Source: Allolobophora icterica
Taxonomy: Eukaryota > Annelida > Clitellata > Crassiclitellata > Lumbricidae
NCBI GenBank assembly: GCA_963556255.1
Contig: OY744612.1
Coordinates: 21,603,532 to 21,667,531, forward strand
Length of the DNA stretch: 64,000 bases
Direction of reading: 5' to 3'
In this document: piece by piece, positions 44,201 to 64,000 of the stretch
Layout: every line of letters begins with the position of its first letter
Numbering within the stretch: position 1 is the stretch's first letter
Notes under the pieces: generated by a model
The model's database searches: none
Told to the model about the DNA's origin: nothing
Seen by the model: only the letters and a program-made list of their open reading frames with translations
Translations under genes and position numbers: made by a program

Positions 44201-46828
44201 CTGCATAGTTTAAATATCCAGACAACTAATTTAAAAAGACTACAGCAACTACCTTGTTCACACGACTTGATTTCTTTGTATCTTTATTTAATACTTAGCA
44301 ATGGTGGTCTTGCAATCCCAAACTTCAAATGTTTAAACAATGAACAACTGTATATTTTTGTATTATGCATTTATAATAGTTTCGTGTAATTTCAGTCGCA
44401 CCTGACGCAATTTCTTACTGAGCAATTATCCAGAACAGATAATGAGGTAGGTCCGCAATTTTATTCCACCTTTCAAATAGGCCTACACTGACCTCTATAG
44501 CCACCGGTTCTGACATACCTTTAAGTAAGAGATTAAATAATCTAGCTGTAGTCCCAAGTCTAAGAACTTATAAGAACTTATAACAAGGACAGTGGATAGC
44601 ATGGTTTCACCAAATTCTCCTGGGTATTGATAGATATTTGAACAAATTTTTGGCGAAGTCGTTTAGCAGTGTGCTGTCAGCATATATGCGATTCATGGAC
44701 AGTGATCTGACAAGATATGTGTGCTAATAATTCGACCACCAAGTTGATCTTTCGCCATTTATAATTTTTCTGAGTTTTTCCAGTTTTCTACATCATCAAC
44801 AGAGCTACAATCTTATGCAGATATTCACTCGGTGTGAATTTTAAACTTAACTCTTTTACCCCTAATTTTCAATATTCGCCTTCCGACTATAGCAATCGTA
44901 ATCTCCGGATTTATTCAGCGTCCAATTTGTCGTTGCAATGCAATTATCACAGAAGCTTAGTCAAAAGCAAACTTGAAAAGACACTCTGGCAGCTTTACAG
45001 AATTCAGTAGACTCTAAACAGATATTTACGCTTTCCTGAACAGTACTGTTATTTACGTTTATTTTATTTAGTGTGGTTTGCTATACTTTCTATGTTTCAT
45101 CTCGAAGCAGTGATCACAACTTGAGGTCGTAGTAGACCCACTGCTTGTTAAATTTTAATATTATCACATTGCAACTGTAATTATTATTCTACCGCGTCGG
45201 TGTCTACTGCAAAAGGCATTAACCGATGGCGCACCAAACCCAGGCAGACTGAAGCAGTAATCAGAAGGTCAGTCTGTAAGACAGAGAGGTAGTCTATGGT
45301 GGATGAGCAATTTGAAAGATGTAAGTCTTGAATTGAGAACAAAGTGACATACGGGACTGAGCAAAACGGACAGACACAGGAGAGAGTTCCAAAATCTAGG
45401 TTCAGCAACCGAAAACAGCTCGTTCACCAACAACAGTTTTAATGTTAGTTAAGCAGAGTCTAATTCGCAAACTGTAAAGTAATTTTTCAACTGTTTCCGG
45501 TTTTTCTTTGTTTCCAAGATAATTCATCGTGAATTAGATGAACACTCACCTCTCATAGAGCAAGAAGAAATATCTTCAACAGTAATTCAGGTTTGAAATG
45601 TCATTTCATCATATGCTTTCACCTCTACATCCAGGTCTCTGACCCGATGACGTCAGGTAATTAGAAGCTGCGATTTTGTTTAACAGGTGGGGGGACACTT
45701 TAGAACTGATCTGGTCAAAAAAGAGGTAAAAAATTGACCTTTTTGGTGTTTCTTCAAAATGTGGGGGGCCGAATGTATGGTGTGTCCCCCACTCTTACAG
45801 GTGGGGTCTTGTCCTTCTCGACCCCCGGGATCGCCGCCCATGAGATGCCGGGCCCTTAACAAATACGAAAATATTTCTTGGTTGTTACATTTTTCTTACC
45901 GTGTTTGCTCTTGAGCCGAAAGAAAGTTTATTACCTTCTGGATCACGAATCTTAAGGCTTTTGTTGCTATACAACTGTGTCTAATTTTGACGAGCAATTG
46001 TCCTACTTTTAACTCTTACTGACAGCTGTAGTTCCGTCTATAATCGGGTTGTGGCGCACTATGCAGCCTGACCACATTTCAGACGTTAATGTGTTCCTGA
46101 CGATGCCACATGATTAACGAGTCGGTCTACTTACGACAGCTTTGTTGCCCTGTGTTTGGCCGTAGAAATCTACCGGAAGTGATTTGCTTCTTTATGAAAT
46201 TGAGCAGACACTTCAACAGTGCAGCAACGCGCCTTCTCACACGTTTCGAGAAATCTATAGGCTACATACGTTTACTTCTAGGACGTGGTATGCACCCTTC
46301 ATCAACAACTTAGAGAATTCACTGTGACTGTGGCTGAGCGCCTCTGAGTAGATATCTTGGAAGGCACTGAACATGCTCTAAATAAATGGGGAATGAGAGA
46401 ATTCTTTAAGAAGATGTTTTCAGACTGCTTGCTTGCCCGATGTCACAATTGACAATATAGGCGTATATATATAACCCTGCACGTCTTTCATGATTTCTGT
46501 AAGTTAGTCAATTTTCAATAGTTTAGCTCTAGTTCCGTGAATAATGTTCACTTATGTAGAAAATGACCTATAAATACGTTATAACTGTCTCAACTGTGTC
46601 ATTTGCAAGAACGAAGCTTGGGATTTGCTGGTGAAACACGCAACCGAATACTGCCAGCTTCTGCTCAACAAACGATCAAAGTCACCATGCGATCAGAGAC
46701 ATACTCGCCAGGGAGAGTGTCTGTGTCAATTTGTAGAAAGTATACTGGTCTCCGGTAAAACGTCATGCTGCGACTGCATCTTTGGCGTTAGAAGTCGCCA
46801 TCCATGGAGACGTTACTGCGTTTTCTAA
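34661..46828 (+). CDS. Gene 3: TIR domain fused to TMEM268-like two-helix membrane protein (complete)
   Basis: Nine exons: 34661-35213, 36944-37021, 37307-37419, 38535-38777, 39039-39155, 43745-43780, 44396-44446, 45519-45590 and 46610-46828. Together they give 493 residues with no stop. Phases are 1, 1, 0, 0, 0, 0, 0, 0. Layout: N-terminal 54-residue extension, TIR (about 55-183), linker (185-210), TMEM268-like domain (211-493) with two TM segments (about 279-298 and 304-324), YGWCSC in exon 5, IIFYYYDWRPCH in exon 6, HLTQFL in exon 7, SPLIEQEE in exon 8, and CLCQF plus SCCDC in exon 9. Both termini should be cytosolic. Intron 5 is enlarged by LINE, hAT and SINE insertions. The likely job is a membrane-tethered TIR signalling or NAD-cleaving protein, by inference from domains only. 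Confidence 0.87.
35214..36943 (+). other. Gene 3 intron 1
   Basis: 1.7 kb, AT-rich, no ORF of note and no repeat that I can identify. The acceptor at 36943 (TTAATTACAG) is clear. Confidence 0.5.
38390..38485 (-). repeat. tRNA-like SINE head in gene 3 intron 3
   Basis: On the minus strand, TAGTCTGGCGATTAGCG followed by GGGGATTCAAATCCTC resembles a tRNA D-arm and B box. The A box is a poor match, so it is a degraded tRNA-derived repeat, not a gene. Confidence 0.4.
38535..38777 (+). CDS. Gene 3 exon 4: transmembrane hairpin
   Basis: 81 codons, phase 0/0. VAPSDYRDIVSA leads into CHGCFNK, then TM1 (VLPIGSAFLVMFAFMIIAIV) and TM2 (AFVIFSLPMLGFILALLVVY) with only about five residues between them, then TCTLK. 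So it is a tight hairpin with a very short outside or lumenal loop, as in TMEM268. Confidence 0.85.
39233..40420 (-). pseudogene. CR1/L2-like LINE 3' end with (GTTCT)n tail
   Basis: Minus strand from about 40391: LHKRIIRIITKSHYFAHT, then LEYQIGIFMYSSINKLLP and NYLTRNASNLRSVFA, the RT C-terminal region. This is followed by a 3' untranslated part sharing GAAGGGATGGTGTCC with 1428-1465 and a terminal (GTTCT)n tract (39233-39256 on the plus strand reads AGAAC units). Same family as the LINE at 1428-3660. Confidence 0.7.
40635..42744. mobile_element. hAT-like DNA transposon (non-autonomous) in gene 3 intron 5
   Basis: Terminal inverted repeats CATAGTTATTAAAAACG (left) and CATAGTTGTTAAAACCG (right, reverse complement). 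It is flanked by the perfect 8-bp target duplication AAAATTTG (40627-40634 and 42745-42752), the hAT signature. Subterminal regions are rich in AAAACG motifs. No transposase is present; most of its length is a LINE inserted into it (40819-42115). Confidence 0.8.
40819..42115 (+). pseudogene. 5'-truncated LINE (reverse transcriptase) nested in the hAT element
   Basis: Flanked by a perfect 12-bp target duplication TTAATTAGCAAA (40807-40818 and 42116-42127). It begins inside RT (LLSIPGKVLASIILRR), loses frame near 40920-40936, then is open from 40955 to 42100. It has DFQKAFDSVQRPVVW, GVRQGCILSP, the catalytic box FADDIALL, and a C-terminal half ending GWKRKRGRPRKTWRATVV and a short Trp-rich tail. 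It ends in TAAGG units. This tail style is seen in RTE-like and related endonuclease-RT elements. Dead because of truncation and frameshift. Confidence 0.85.
43100..43232 (-). repeat. tRNA-derived SINE (minus strand)
   Basis: Minus strand: TGGTGTAGCGG (A box, 43212-43222) and GGTTCGAATCT (B box, 43169-43179) at tRNA spacing, then a body with a TATCGATGGC motif shared with 51190-51372. Same SINE family as that copy. Confidence 0.65.
43745..45590 (+). CDS. Gene 3 exons 6-8
   Basis: Exon 6 (43745-43780) is IIFYYYDWRPCH. Exon 7 (44396-44446) is SHLTQFLTEQLSRTDNE. Exon 8 (45519-45590) is 24 codons with HSPLIEQEE. All phase 0 with AG/GT borders. Exon 6 is nearly the same at DNA level in genes 2, 3 and 4. 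The segment corresponds to the FVYFDLENC, VQFL and APLL stretches of TMEM268. Confidence 0.78.
43945..44190 (+). repeat. Dispersed repeat, copy A
   Basis: Shares AAAGCGCTACT, GGCACCAGC, a TATTC/GCTG pattern and GGCGGGTTTCG with 63293-63480. Both copies run in the same direction. Likely a LINE-derived family; no ORF. Confidence 0.55.
46610..46828 (+). CDS. Gene 3 exon 9: Cys-rich C-terminus
   Basis: 72 codons plus TAA, acceptor TTGCAAG. NEAWDLLVKHATEYCQLLL, then RQGECLCQFVESILVSG, SCCDCIFGVRSRHPWRRY. The block is collinear with the last 60 residues of TMEM268 as I remember it. Paired and clustered Cys next to hydrophobic residues suggest S-acylation or metal binding; not proven. A possible polyadenylation signal AATAAA lies at 47441. 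Confidence 0.85.
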   Translation, partial: NEAWDLLVKHATEYCQLLLNKRSKSPCDQRHTRQGECLCQFVESILVSGKTSCCDCIFGVRSRHPWRRYCVF

Positions 46829-48969
46829 TTCCTATTTCTGTGAAGTGTGAATTATATATTTTGTCACTTCAAAACCTAGAATAGACCTAGATGCTTTCAA
46901 TTTGCTTATGACATTAGATAAACAGTGCTGTTGGCGTCTTTTGATAGTTAACACATTGAGCTAATAAGCTTATTGTCCTTGTTCAAGTTTCAAGTTGAAT
47001 GCCATTCTACATCAGCTTTAGCAGAGATTAAATGTGAGGATATATTTTCTAACAAAATTGAGCTAATATTATTTGGTCTTTTGCTCGATTAACTTATTTA
47101 TCGACGTTTAAAAAAGAATAACGCTAAAAAAATTTTATAAACGATATCTGTGCAAGAAGCACATATAACTCTTGCGACCGCACATTTAAGGCAACGCTAT
47201 AACAGCGGATACACAAATATCAGAATGCAAAGCACATGTTCCTTTCCATTTAACAAAATTAATGTTCCTTTCTTTATATTGGGTGCCCTTTCACTGCCCA
47301 CCTTTCGAAGTTCAAACAAACCCATATGGTTGATAGTTTTATTTTTAAACATTCCTTCGGTCTTTTGCAAGGCTAAAATAAGCTGGCCAGAAATCTTGTT
47401 AGTCTATTACCACGCATAAATTACGTTCTCGTAGATTTTCAATAAAGTATAAGAACTTACTGGCTCAAAAATCTGGAATAATGTTCCACCAAATATTAGA
47501 CAGACCCCACACTTGCACTGATTCCAAAAAATAGGCCTACTGTGTGACTTCCTGTTAAAATGGTAGGCTAATACAATCAGCTAACCCGTTTTTGTTTCGT
47601 TGGTTTACTTAATTGGATGCGTTTGTTTCTTTTGTATCTCAATTCTGTTTTAATATGTTGAGACTGTACAGTGATCAATGAGCTCTATCAAATTTTCTCA
47701 ACTTTGTACATAGTATCTCGAGGCGTATCTTATCTTGCCATCTTGATGTAGGAGCCTACTACTATTCGTTACATAGGTGTCCCTAGCAGGGGTTTAATTA
47801 TTCCTTCTGGGCCTTTCTTGTTACCATCTGTGACTACTTTACATCTTATAACTAGGGCCTACACTGCCTTGATAATAATTTCAATTAAACTTTTATTGAT
47901 TGATTGAATGATTGTTAGGGGCCTACCTTATTGGTATAGATCTATGCCTCAAAAGCACAAAGTGTTTTCATACGATGAATGACCAAGGCCTTTACCGAAC
48001 AAAGAGATGCCAGTAATATTTCTACGAATGCTAATCTAACGATAGTACTATTAGCGAGAACAATTTCCTATGATGAAAAAACGTGACGAAAATCAGTCTC
48101 TGTCTGCAGCATGCCTACGCACCACCAGATTTAACTTACGCTGCGTGTGTCGGACACATTGCAGATGAAGCAGCAGCATATGGAATACAACTTTTCTTCT
48201 GCATCTGCTATTGCACCTTTTGCGACCACAACCGACATTAAGACTTCAATAAAAATAATGCAGATCGGATTATTATAAATCACACCATTTTAACATTCAA
48301 CATCAGAATAGGATCACAGAAACACGTAAACAGCTGAATATTCATGTCATGTAAAATCTCCAACTATTTGCAAACCAGGTTACTGGGAAAGCTATTACTA
48401 CTGGATCCGCCTGAGGCAAATTACCCCTACGATAATTATAGCCAGGCTACCAGTGGAGGCGTCGTCCTATAGAGTGCATTTAGCCTGACATTGTACCCGT
48501 GGGGCTTTATAATGCAGAGCTGCAGACGTATGCCGGTGACCCAGATTTTCTGTCTGCACGTTCTTCAAATCTCACTTCCGTACGTGGAGAGCAGAGCTGT
48601 GGTGTAATTCAGTATGACTTTGACCTGGAAAATTATTTTGCAGATAGAGTTTACTTCCTGTTAAGCTCTGAAACTGAGCAGTCTTTATTTAAAGCGTGAC
48701 AATGTACAGTCGTCAGATAATTTAATAAGACTCTCAAAGAAACAGTTCCTTTTAGGGCAAACTGTAGTTTGAAACAGATCGTTGAAACGTGGAAGAACAT
48801 AAAAATGCAGTTTTGTAGAATTAAATGAATTTAAGAATCTTAAATTCTTTTTTCGGATTTAGCAATCGATTTCAGAGCTCTTGAGACAGTTGCAGACATA
48901 TTTAATTCGAAGGTTGGGAACTGAGGAGGATTCTGGTTACAGGTTTATGATCTAGGCGTTTATGAGAAA
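46829..48969. other. Intergenic region between genes 3 and 4
   Basis: 2.1 kb without a gene I can support. A LINE-type tail (TTTTATTGATTGATTG) lies near 47896. The ORFs at 47150 and 48499 have no recognisable content. The promoter of gene 4 must lie toward the right end, but no core motif stands out. Confidence 0.45.
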
Positions 48970-58405
<9,436 letters not shown>

Positions 58406-59777
58406 TTCTGTTCGATATCGGTAGTATAGTCCCCGGCGCCGCCATCCGCCGCCGCCGCTAAGCCCTAAAGTCTTAACCAGTCGCTAAGCTATCGACTGCT
58501 ACCGACTTCGTTCACTTAATATTTTGCTTTTTGTTTTAATCGCTGGTTCCAAATTAAGTTTCGATTTGACGAAGACATCAGCAGCAGGACATAAACGACA
58601 CTTACAATACAATATTTGTTTGTTGAGGAAAACAAGCTGACATGCCTCAACTCGGTAATTATAAGAGAAATAGTTTGCTCTATTAGTAAGAGTGTTCATG
58701 TACAGAATACGGGGAATAAAGTTGTTGTTGTCCTTTTTTGGTAAAGTAATTTTATGCATTCTATTATGAAGATGATGTTGATGATTATGAAGAGGGGGAA
58801 TAAGCAAGGAGAGAATTATCGGGGTGGGGTTGGAGGTTCAACCCCCAGTCTTTCTAGGACGCCCACAGTTAAGTCTTCATTGCACACCCCAGGTGGTCGT
58901 TTTCAACCCCTCAGTTCTGCTGGTGTGATATAGCATTATTTGATCCTGAATCTCTGACAAACTGAAGAAATTTCCATGGTGTATCATATATGCAGCTTTG
59001 AATTTTCACAACAAAGGAATTGATTTTGATTCGAGTTTGACTTGCAAAACTGCTAGAGTTTAAATCTGCTGCTTTAAAATTTTGTCGACAGAATACGAAT
59101 GGAATATTCAACTCCACATGGATCAAAGTCCAACCCCTCAGTCTTTTTTCTACAATTCTCACACTGGAAATAAGTGCCGGAGTACATGAATCTCATTCTC
59201 TGCTACTGCCTCCTACTGCCTCTTTCAGAGGCACGCATCGATCAGCTTCGGCCAACTGGTTGGCCGTGAGATCGAGTGCTGCTATAAACGCTCGTCGCTT
59301 CATTCGATTTATCAAGCGCTCAATTTCACGGATTCACATTAACATTAATTTTCACAGTCATCGGTCTGTCCCATGTCAGCATGACCACATGGAGCGGAGT
59401 CAATATTCCCATATTGGACCCGTATAGAGCCCATATTGGTTCCATCTTATGCCCACGGAAATGATGGCACGGTCAGTATAGTATGCAGTGAAATGCATTA
59501 TATTGTTAGGAAATCAGGTATGTTATTGGACATACCCGATTACCTGAGAAGTCGATAGCAAGTCACTAAATCAGTCGATAGGTCTAAGCGACTTAGTCAG
59601 TCAATAAGCATGCGACTTAGACGACTGAGTCGTTAAGTCAGTCGCTAACTCCTTAGCGACTGACTCCGCGGATACTAATTGGTGGGCCACCTGTAGCTCA
59701 TGTTTTGTTCCTCAACAACCTTGGACCTTAGTATGCTTGGACTTGAATTCTGAACGTTAATAAATTGTATAATATTT
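58406..59777. other. Intergenic region after gene 4
   Basis: No gene I can support. 59545-59665 holds a cluster of AGTCG/CGACT half-sites forming overlapping imperfect palindromes. Confidence 0.45.
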
Positions 59778-59866
59778 TCGCCAGGAAGAGTGCCTGTGTC
59801 TATTTGTAGAAAGCATTCTTGTCTCCAGTAAAACTCCATCCATGAAGACGTTACAGTTTCTTCTAA
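59778..59866 (+). pseudogene. Eroded copy of exon 9 (fifth array unit)
   Basis: CGCCAGGAAGAGTGCCTGTG, then TTTGTAGAAAGCATTCTTGT, then CATCCATGAAGACGTTACAG align with exon 9 of genes 1-4 from RQGECL to HPWRRY. The start, the SCCDC block and the frame are lost. Confidence 0.75.
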
Positions 59867-60875
59867 TTTTAATTAGTCATACTGGCATTTGTTTAGAAAG
59901 CCATACAACTTTCTATGAACCATAAATGTTATGAACACTCTCTAGAAGCGCTCGAAGAACAGACCTTAGAAGGGAATAATGAAAGTAGCCTTCCACTAGC
60001 AATAGCATTTGCGCACAATGTCATTTGTTTCGGAACTTCAATTGAACAGCATGTAATTTAAAATCCCATTATATACAGATGAAATTGGTATGCACCTAGT
60101 GGGCGTAGTACAAACTACTCACTTGTGTAAATACTTGCCGAATTGCTTAGGAGAACTTATAGAGCGCTTCTCTTTTTGCATAGCGATATGGACGCTATAG
60201 CAAATTCCAAAAACAAAATAAATACGTAGAGACCTGCATGCAGATATACATATATGCACACACATGGACACATACACCAAATATACACATAAACATGCAT
60301 TTCATACATACATGCTTTCATACATAGGTCCTACGTACATGGGTCCAACGTACATAGGTCCTACGTACATAAATATGTGCATCTATATCTAGATGTAATA
60401 TCGGTCTGAGAATGTCGGGCAAAGAGTTTGACCCGTCCGCCTATGGCCCCATTGTAAAGACTAGGCTGATGAGAACGCTCACGAACAGTAAACTCCGGGA
60501 GCATGCTTATCAACCAGACAGCTGATTACGGACTCGAAAAATCTGCACGTTCGTCGGCGTGGGTATCAGTCGTCGGGCCACTGACGGTACAAACTCCTTA
60601 CTTCGAGAGTTCGTCAAGGAAAGCGATGCGATGTGGACAGTGGACATGCTGTTATTAGCTCCGGGCGATCGTTACATTAGTCGCACGAAAATGACATCCG
60701 TCCAAAAATGTTCTAACTGTAAACTCGAGAGTCCTTGACTGGCGAGCGATCCCCAACGTGTCGCTAGTGTCTTCGTTAGCTTTAACCACCACCGACAACT
60801 ATCTATCCATCTATCTATCAAAGTTTTTAGTTTGATAGTTTTTTAAGCACCTCCTTGTTTCAACCTTCCTCGAGA

Positions 60876-61928
60876 CAGGGCCGGCGCCAGAGTATTTGGC
60901 GCCATAGGCGAACCTGTCGCCCGCGCCTCTGGCAAGTGCGATAACTATATATATATAGGCCTAATTAATATTAAATTAATCAAGTTAATATAACCCTCAC
61001 ACAGGAATGCAGCCGAATGCTGCATCTTTAGTTTAGTACCATCGATTCGTCATTCATTGTAATCATATAAGAATCATTATTGCTTCTAAATTTAAAAAAA
61101 TATGGCATTTGATAAATTTTAAATTTTAAAGTTAGCCATAATTAAAGTAATATAGGCCTAGTCTGGAACTGCATTAGCTATGCAGCCTATGTTGTATATG
61201 GTCTAACACGTTTAATGGTAATTTTAAATGTAAATATTAATTAATGATACAGTGCACAGTTTCATTTGAACACTTAGTAACTCCTGTGGCTACGTTTACG
61301 AAGTCCTAGTCCTACCTACGTGCGAAGTCTATACAAATATAGGCCTAATGTAAATTCGAAATTTTATTTTTCGCGCTTTCTCTTCAGCAAATGTAGAAAC
61401 GAGAAGCAGATATCGTCTGTACTACTTAAAAAATTAAAGCAACAAGAACTACTACCGGTACTCTAAATTTAGAAGTTCCTTACCATCAGTTGAGTCTTAG
61501 TTTCTTTTTTCAAGAGAACTTTGAATAATGCAATAAGACAATGTAGAGTGTACAGGCCACAAGCCTTGTAGAGAGACATTGAGAGAGACAGACTGCGACA
61601 GAGACAGAGCGAGAGAAAACGAGATAAAACGATACAGAGACAGAGAGACAGACAGAGACAGAGAGTGAGTGAGTGAGTGAGTGAGTGAGTGAGTGAGTGA
61701 GTGAGTGAGTGAGTGAGTGAGTGAGTGAGTGAGTGAGTGAGTGAGTGAGTGAGTGAGTGAGTGAGTGAGTGAGTGAGTGAGTGAGTGAGTGAGTGAGTGA
61801 GTGAGTGAGTGAGTGAGTGAGTGAGTGAGTGAGTGAGTGAGTGAGTGAGTGAGTGAGTGAGTGAGTGAGTGAGTGAGTGAGTGAGTGAGTGAGTGAGTGA
61901 GTGAGTGAGTGAGTGAGTGAGTGAGACA

Positions 61929-61975
<47 letters not shown>

Positions 61976-62603
61976 GAACAAGGCATACTATTTCGGGCAT
62001 ATCTTAGCGCTGGAGCTGAGATTATAAGGTTAAAGTGCGCCGTGGTTGTACACCTAAATGAGCTCGTGTGCAGTCGAAGCGAACACCCAGTTCGCTTCGA
62101 CATGGAGGTGGAACAAGGTCAATTACTCCGACGCATCAGGATGATCAGGGTAACCTAGTACATGTATAGACAAATACCACACATACAATATACAATACAC
62201 ATACAATATGGCATGTATCAGATATCATGAGGCATCCCGGCCGCATCAGTCATCATACAGACTAGTTCAGACTGCAGAGAGGCTGAGACATACACGCAGT
62301 ACACGGGCTTTTTGAACACCGTAGGCAGCAGCTAAATATGTCATCAGATGGAACAATTAACCAAATTTAAAATTTGTGCGCTTGGAGGGAAATGAAAGAA
62401 TCGGGCCCTAAAGCAGAATGTGACAGGGGGTGCGTACGCACCTTAAGCGCCTTGTATGGCTAGGCGGCTAGGCCTACGCCTCTGGACTGGCAAAACGGCG
62501 GCAATGGTTTAAAAAATATTTCTTTGTGTAGCATTTCTGCCGCCCCCAGAAATGTGCCGCCCTAGGCGGCCGCCTAGTTCGCCTAGTGGTTAAACCGGCC
62601 CTG
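60876..62603. mobile_element. hAT-type DNA transposon, non-autonomous (1.7 kb)
   Basis: Ends CAGGGCCGGCGCCAG and, reverse-complemented, CAGGGCCGGTTTAACC, both followed by TAGGCGAAC motifs. Perfect 8-bp target duplication CCTCGAGA (60868-60875 and 62604-62611). No transposase; the interior is AT-rich sequence plus a long GTGA array. Confidence 0.85.
61664..61974. repeat. (GTGA)n and (GA)n simple repeat inside the hAT element
   Basis: About 262 bp of perfect GTGA units followed by GA-rich sequence. The Thr-His-Ser-Leu frames are artefacts. Confidence 0.97.
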
Positions 62604-62849
62604 CCTCGAGAGACGACAAGGTCAGTGAAGTGATTGTCTAAAATCTCATGTCGTGTACTAGAACCTTAATACAATCTGGGCTTGAAAGCTCTGACATCAG
62701 GATGGTGGTTGAAATATTGAGTTTCTTCTTGTTTGCCTCAAAGAGGGAGGAAGTTTTGATCTGAAAGGCTAATATTTCATCTTTCAAGACAGAGGGAGAC
62801 AGGAATTGGAAAAGCTATGTAAACGTACAGGTTTTTATATAGCGACCGT

Positions 62850-62990
62850 TCATTGGCTTTGACGTGCGGACGTCCTCAAAGGAAGGAGGGGAGGGTAAGG
62901 TCATATGCGGACAAATACGGACAAGGGGGGAGGGATTGGTCCAAAGTGGGTCAAATTTTGCGGACGTCCTTCATGAATGACCCCATAGTC
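62850..62990. mobile_element. MITE-like element with CGGACGTCC ends
   Basis: GTTCATTGGCTTTGACGTGC, then GGACGTCC on the left, and GCGGACGTCCTTCATGAATG on the right, as imperfect inverted ends around a G-rich core (GGGGGGAGGG). Related in style to 19716-19900. Confidence 0.45.
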
Positions 62991-63292
62991 GAATAATTAT
63001 AGGTTAACTAGCTGCAAGATACAGTTTATCCAGCTTCTAATCTAATTAAAACGACATACCTGAATTCACATAGGACAATGCGAATAACGAGGACAACATC
63101 ACAGAGAGCAAGTAAGCAATCATAGTACATTGCACTGTGCGGTATGCCTAGGTCCGTGGCATTCGTAATTTTTTAATTTTAATTTTATATTTTATGTTTT
63201 TATGCTTTACGTTTCATTGTTTTACGATGTATGTACACAAGAATGCGGTTATGTAACTGATATAATAAAGAATATACTTACTTACTTACTTA

Positions 63293-63480
63293 ATCGCGAA
63301 TTCCGAATTTCTAAAGCGCTACTTAAAAGCGAAGAGTAAGGCACCAGCATATTCGCGAGTGCTGTTTTGTGTCAGAGAATGAATCCAGTTGCCAGAAGAC
63401 CAGGGAGAGATCTCGAAGGATGCAGATGAGCTCCTATAAGGCGGGTTTCGTTTATGATGACGAGAAATAGGATGGAGGAA
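63293..63480 (+). repeat. Dispersed repeat, copy B
   Basis: Partner of 43945-44190. It is preceded by a LINE-type tail (AATAAAGAATATACTTAC with TTAC units). Confidence 0.55.
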
Positions 63481-63493
63481 GAGTGAGCATAGG

Positions 63494-63634
63494 CGCAAAC
63501 TCTGGGGGGGGCAGCCGGGGCACGTGCCCCCTCCCAATAATTGGGATGGACTGTACAAATAATGCAATAAGTGTGTAGGGAATGACCAAATCCCCCCCCC
63601 CCAACCCCAATATTTTGGACAAGTTTACGCCAGT
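63494..63634. mobile_element. MITE-like inverted repeat with G/C homopolymer runs
   Basis: AGGCGCAAACT...GGGGGGGG on the left and CCCCCCCCC...AAGTTTACGCC on the right, about 140 bp. The target duplication is unclear. Confidence 0.4.
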
Positions 63635-64000
63635 GACAGTGAGTGAACCAGAGTGGGAATTCTTGAAGAGGGATGACTTTATTTCGAATTGGAAATCCTG
63701 ATGGATCATAGATAGCAGAGTCTAAGGCAGATGATGGTAATTTATGTATATTTTATATAAGCTGTGACATTTCCAAAGACAATGTATAGGTGGTCGTACT
63801 GGTCATTTTGATTTATAGAAACTGAATCACAAATTTGCGATAACGCGTACATTTATCGCATATTTAAACTTTGTCAACGTCGTAGGGACATCGAGACAAC
63901 AATCGGAAAATCTGAACCGTCTGAAAAACCCTGGATGTTTGGACCTCCAGCTTACCGAATGGAAGCTGTAGACTTCTGATCCCGCTAGCCGACACCCATG

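Noticed and set aside
61664..61925. CRISPR-like array
   Set aside because: Uniform 4-bp units without spacers, in a eukaryotic sequence.
61469..62103. Long Ser-Leu-Thr-His repeat proteins on the minus strand
   Set aside because: Translation of the GTGA array in three frames; located inside a hAT element.

Overview
The window is eukaryotic nuclear DNA: AT-rich, intron-rich, full of microsatellites and transposable elements, with no prokaryotic gene organisation. A Gmr1-type LTR retrotransposon (integrase upstream of reverse transcriptase, a group described from deuterostomes), several LINE 3' ends, tRNA-derived SINEs and hAT elements, plus an expanded TIR gene family, suggest a marine invertebrate deuterostome. 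An echinoderm-like animal is plausible, but I cannot fix the species.

The backbone is a head-to-tail array on the + strand of at least four paralogous genes of one design. A single TIR exon is spliced to eight short exons encoding a two-helix membrane protein that I recognise as TMEM268-like (DUF4481). Gene 1 contributes only its last two exons (134-799). Gene 2 runs 4617-32398, gene 3 34661-46828 and gene 4 48970-58405. Genes 2-4 each have nine exons with matching phases, GT/AG borders and open frames, giving about 441, 493 and 480 residues. An orphan exon-5 copy (33241-33357) and an eroded last-exon copy (59778-59866) show continuing gene birth and loss. The predicted product is a TIR domain held on the cytosolic face of a membrane, with a conserved Cys-rich C-terminus. 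I know of no description of this fusion, and I regard it as the most interesting system here.

Gene 2 is stretched to 28 kb by two young full-length LTR retrotransposons in its introns. Intron 3 holds a minus-strand Ty3/gypsy element (8785-17473; two 733-bp LTRs with one difference found; TTAC target duplication). Besides gag-pol it carries an ORF closely resembling the host zinc-finger gene ZCCHC24 and a small acidic ORF. Intron 6 holds a plus-strand Gmr1-like element (22525-29001; 432-bp LTRs that look identical; CGCAG target duplication) whose gag and pol share a frame but are separated by a TAG and a TGA.

Other layers: intron 5 of gene 3 contains a hAT-like element (perfect 8-bp target duplication) that itself contains a 5'-truncated LINE (12-bp target duplication). 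Intron 5 of gene 4 contains a 392-bp hAT MITE, and a 1.7-kb hAT element lies at 60876-62603. CR1/L2-like LINE remnants, SINEs and long simple repeats fill much of the rest. Splice sites were assigned by eye from paralogue comparison and canonical borders; promoters and UTRs could not be determined.
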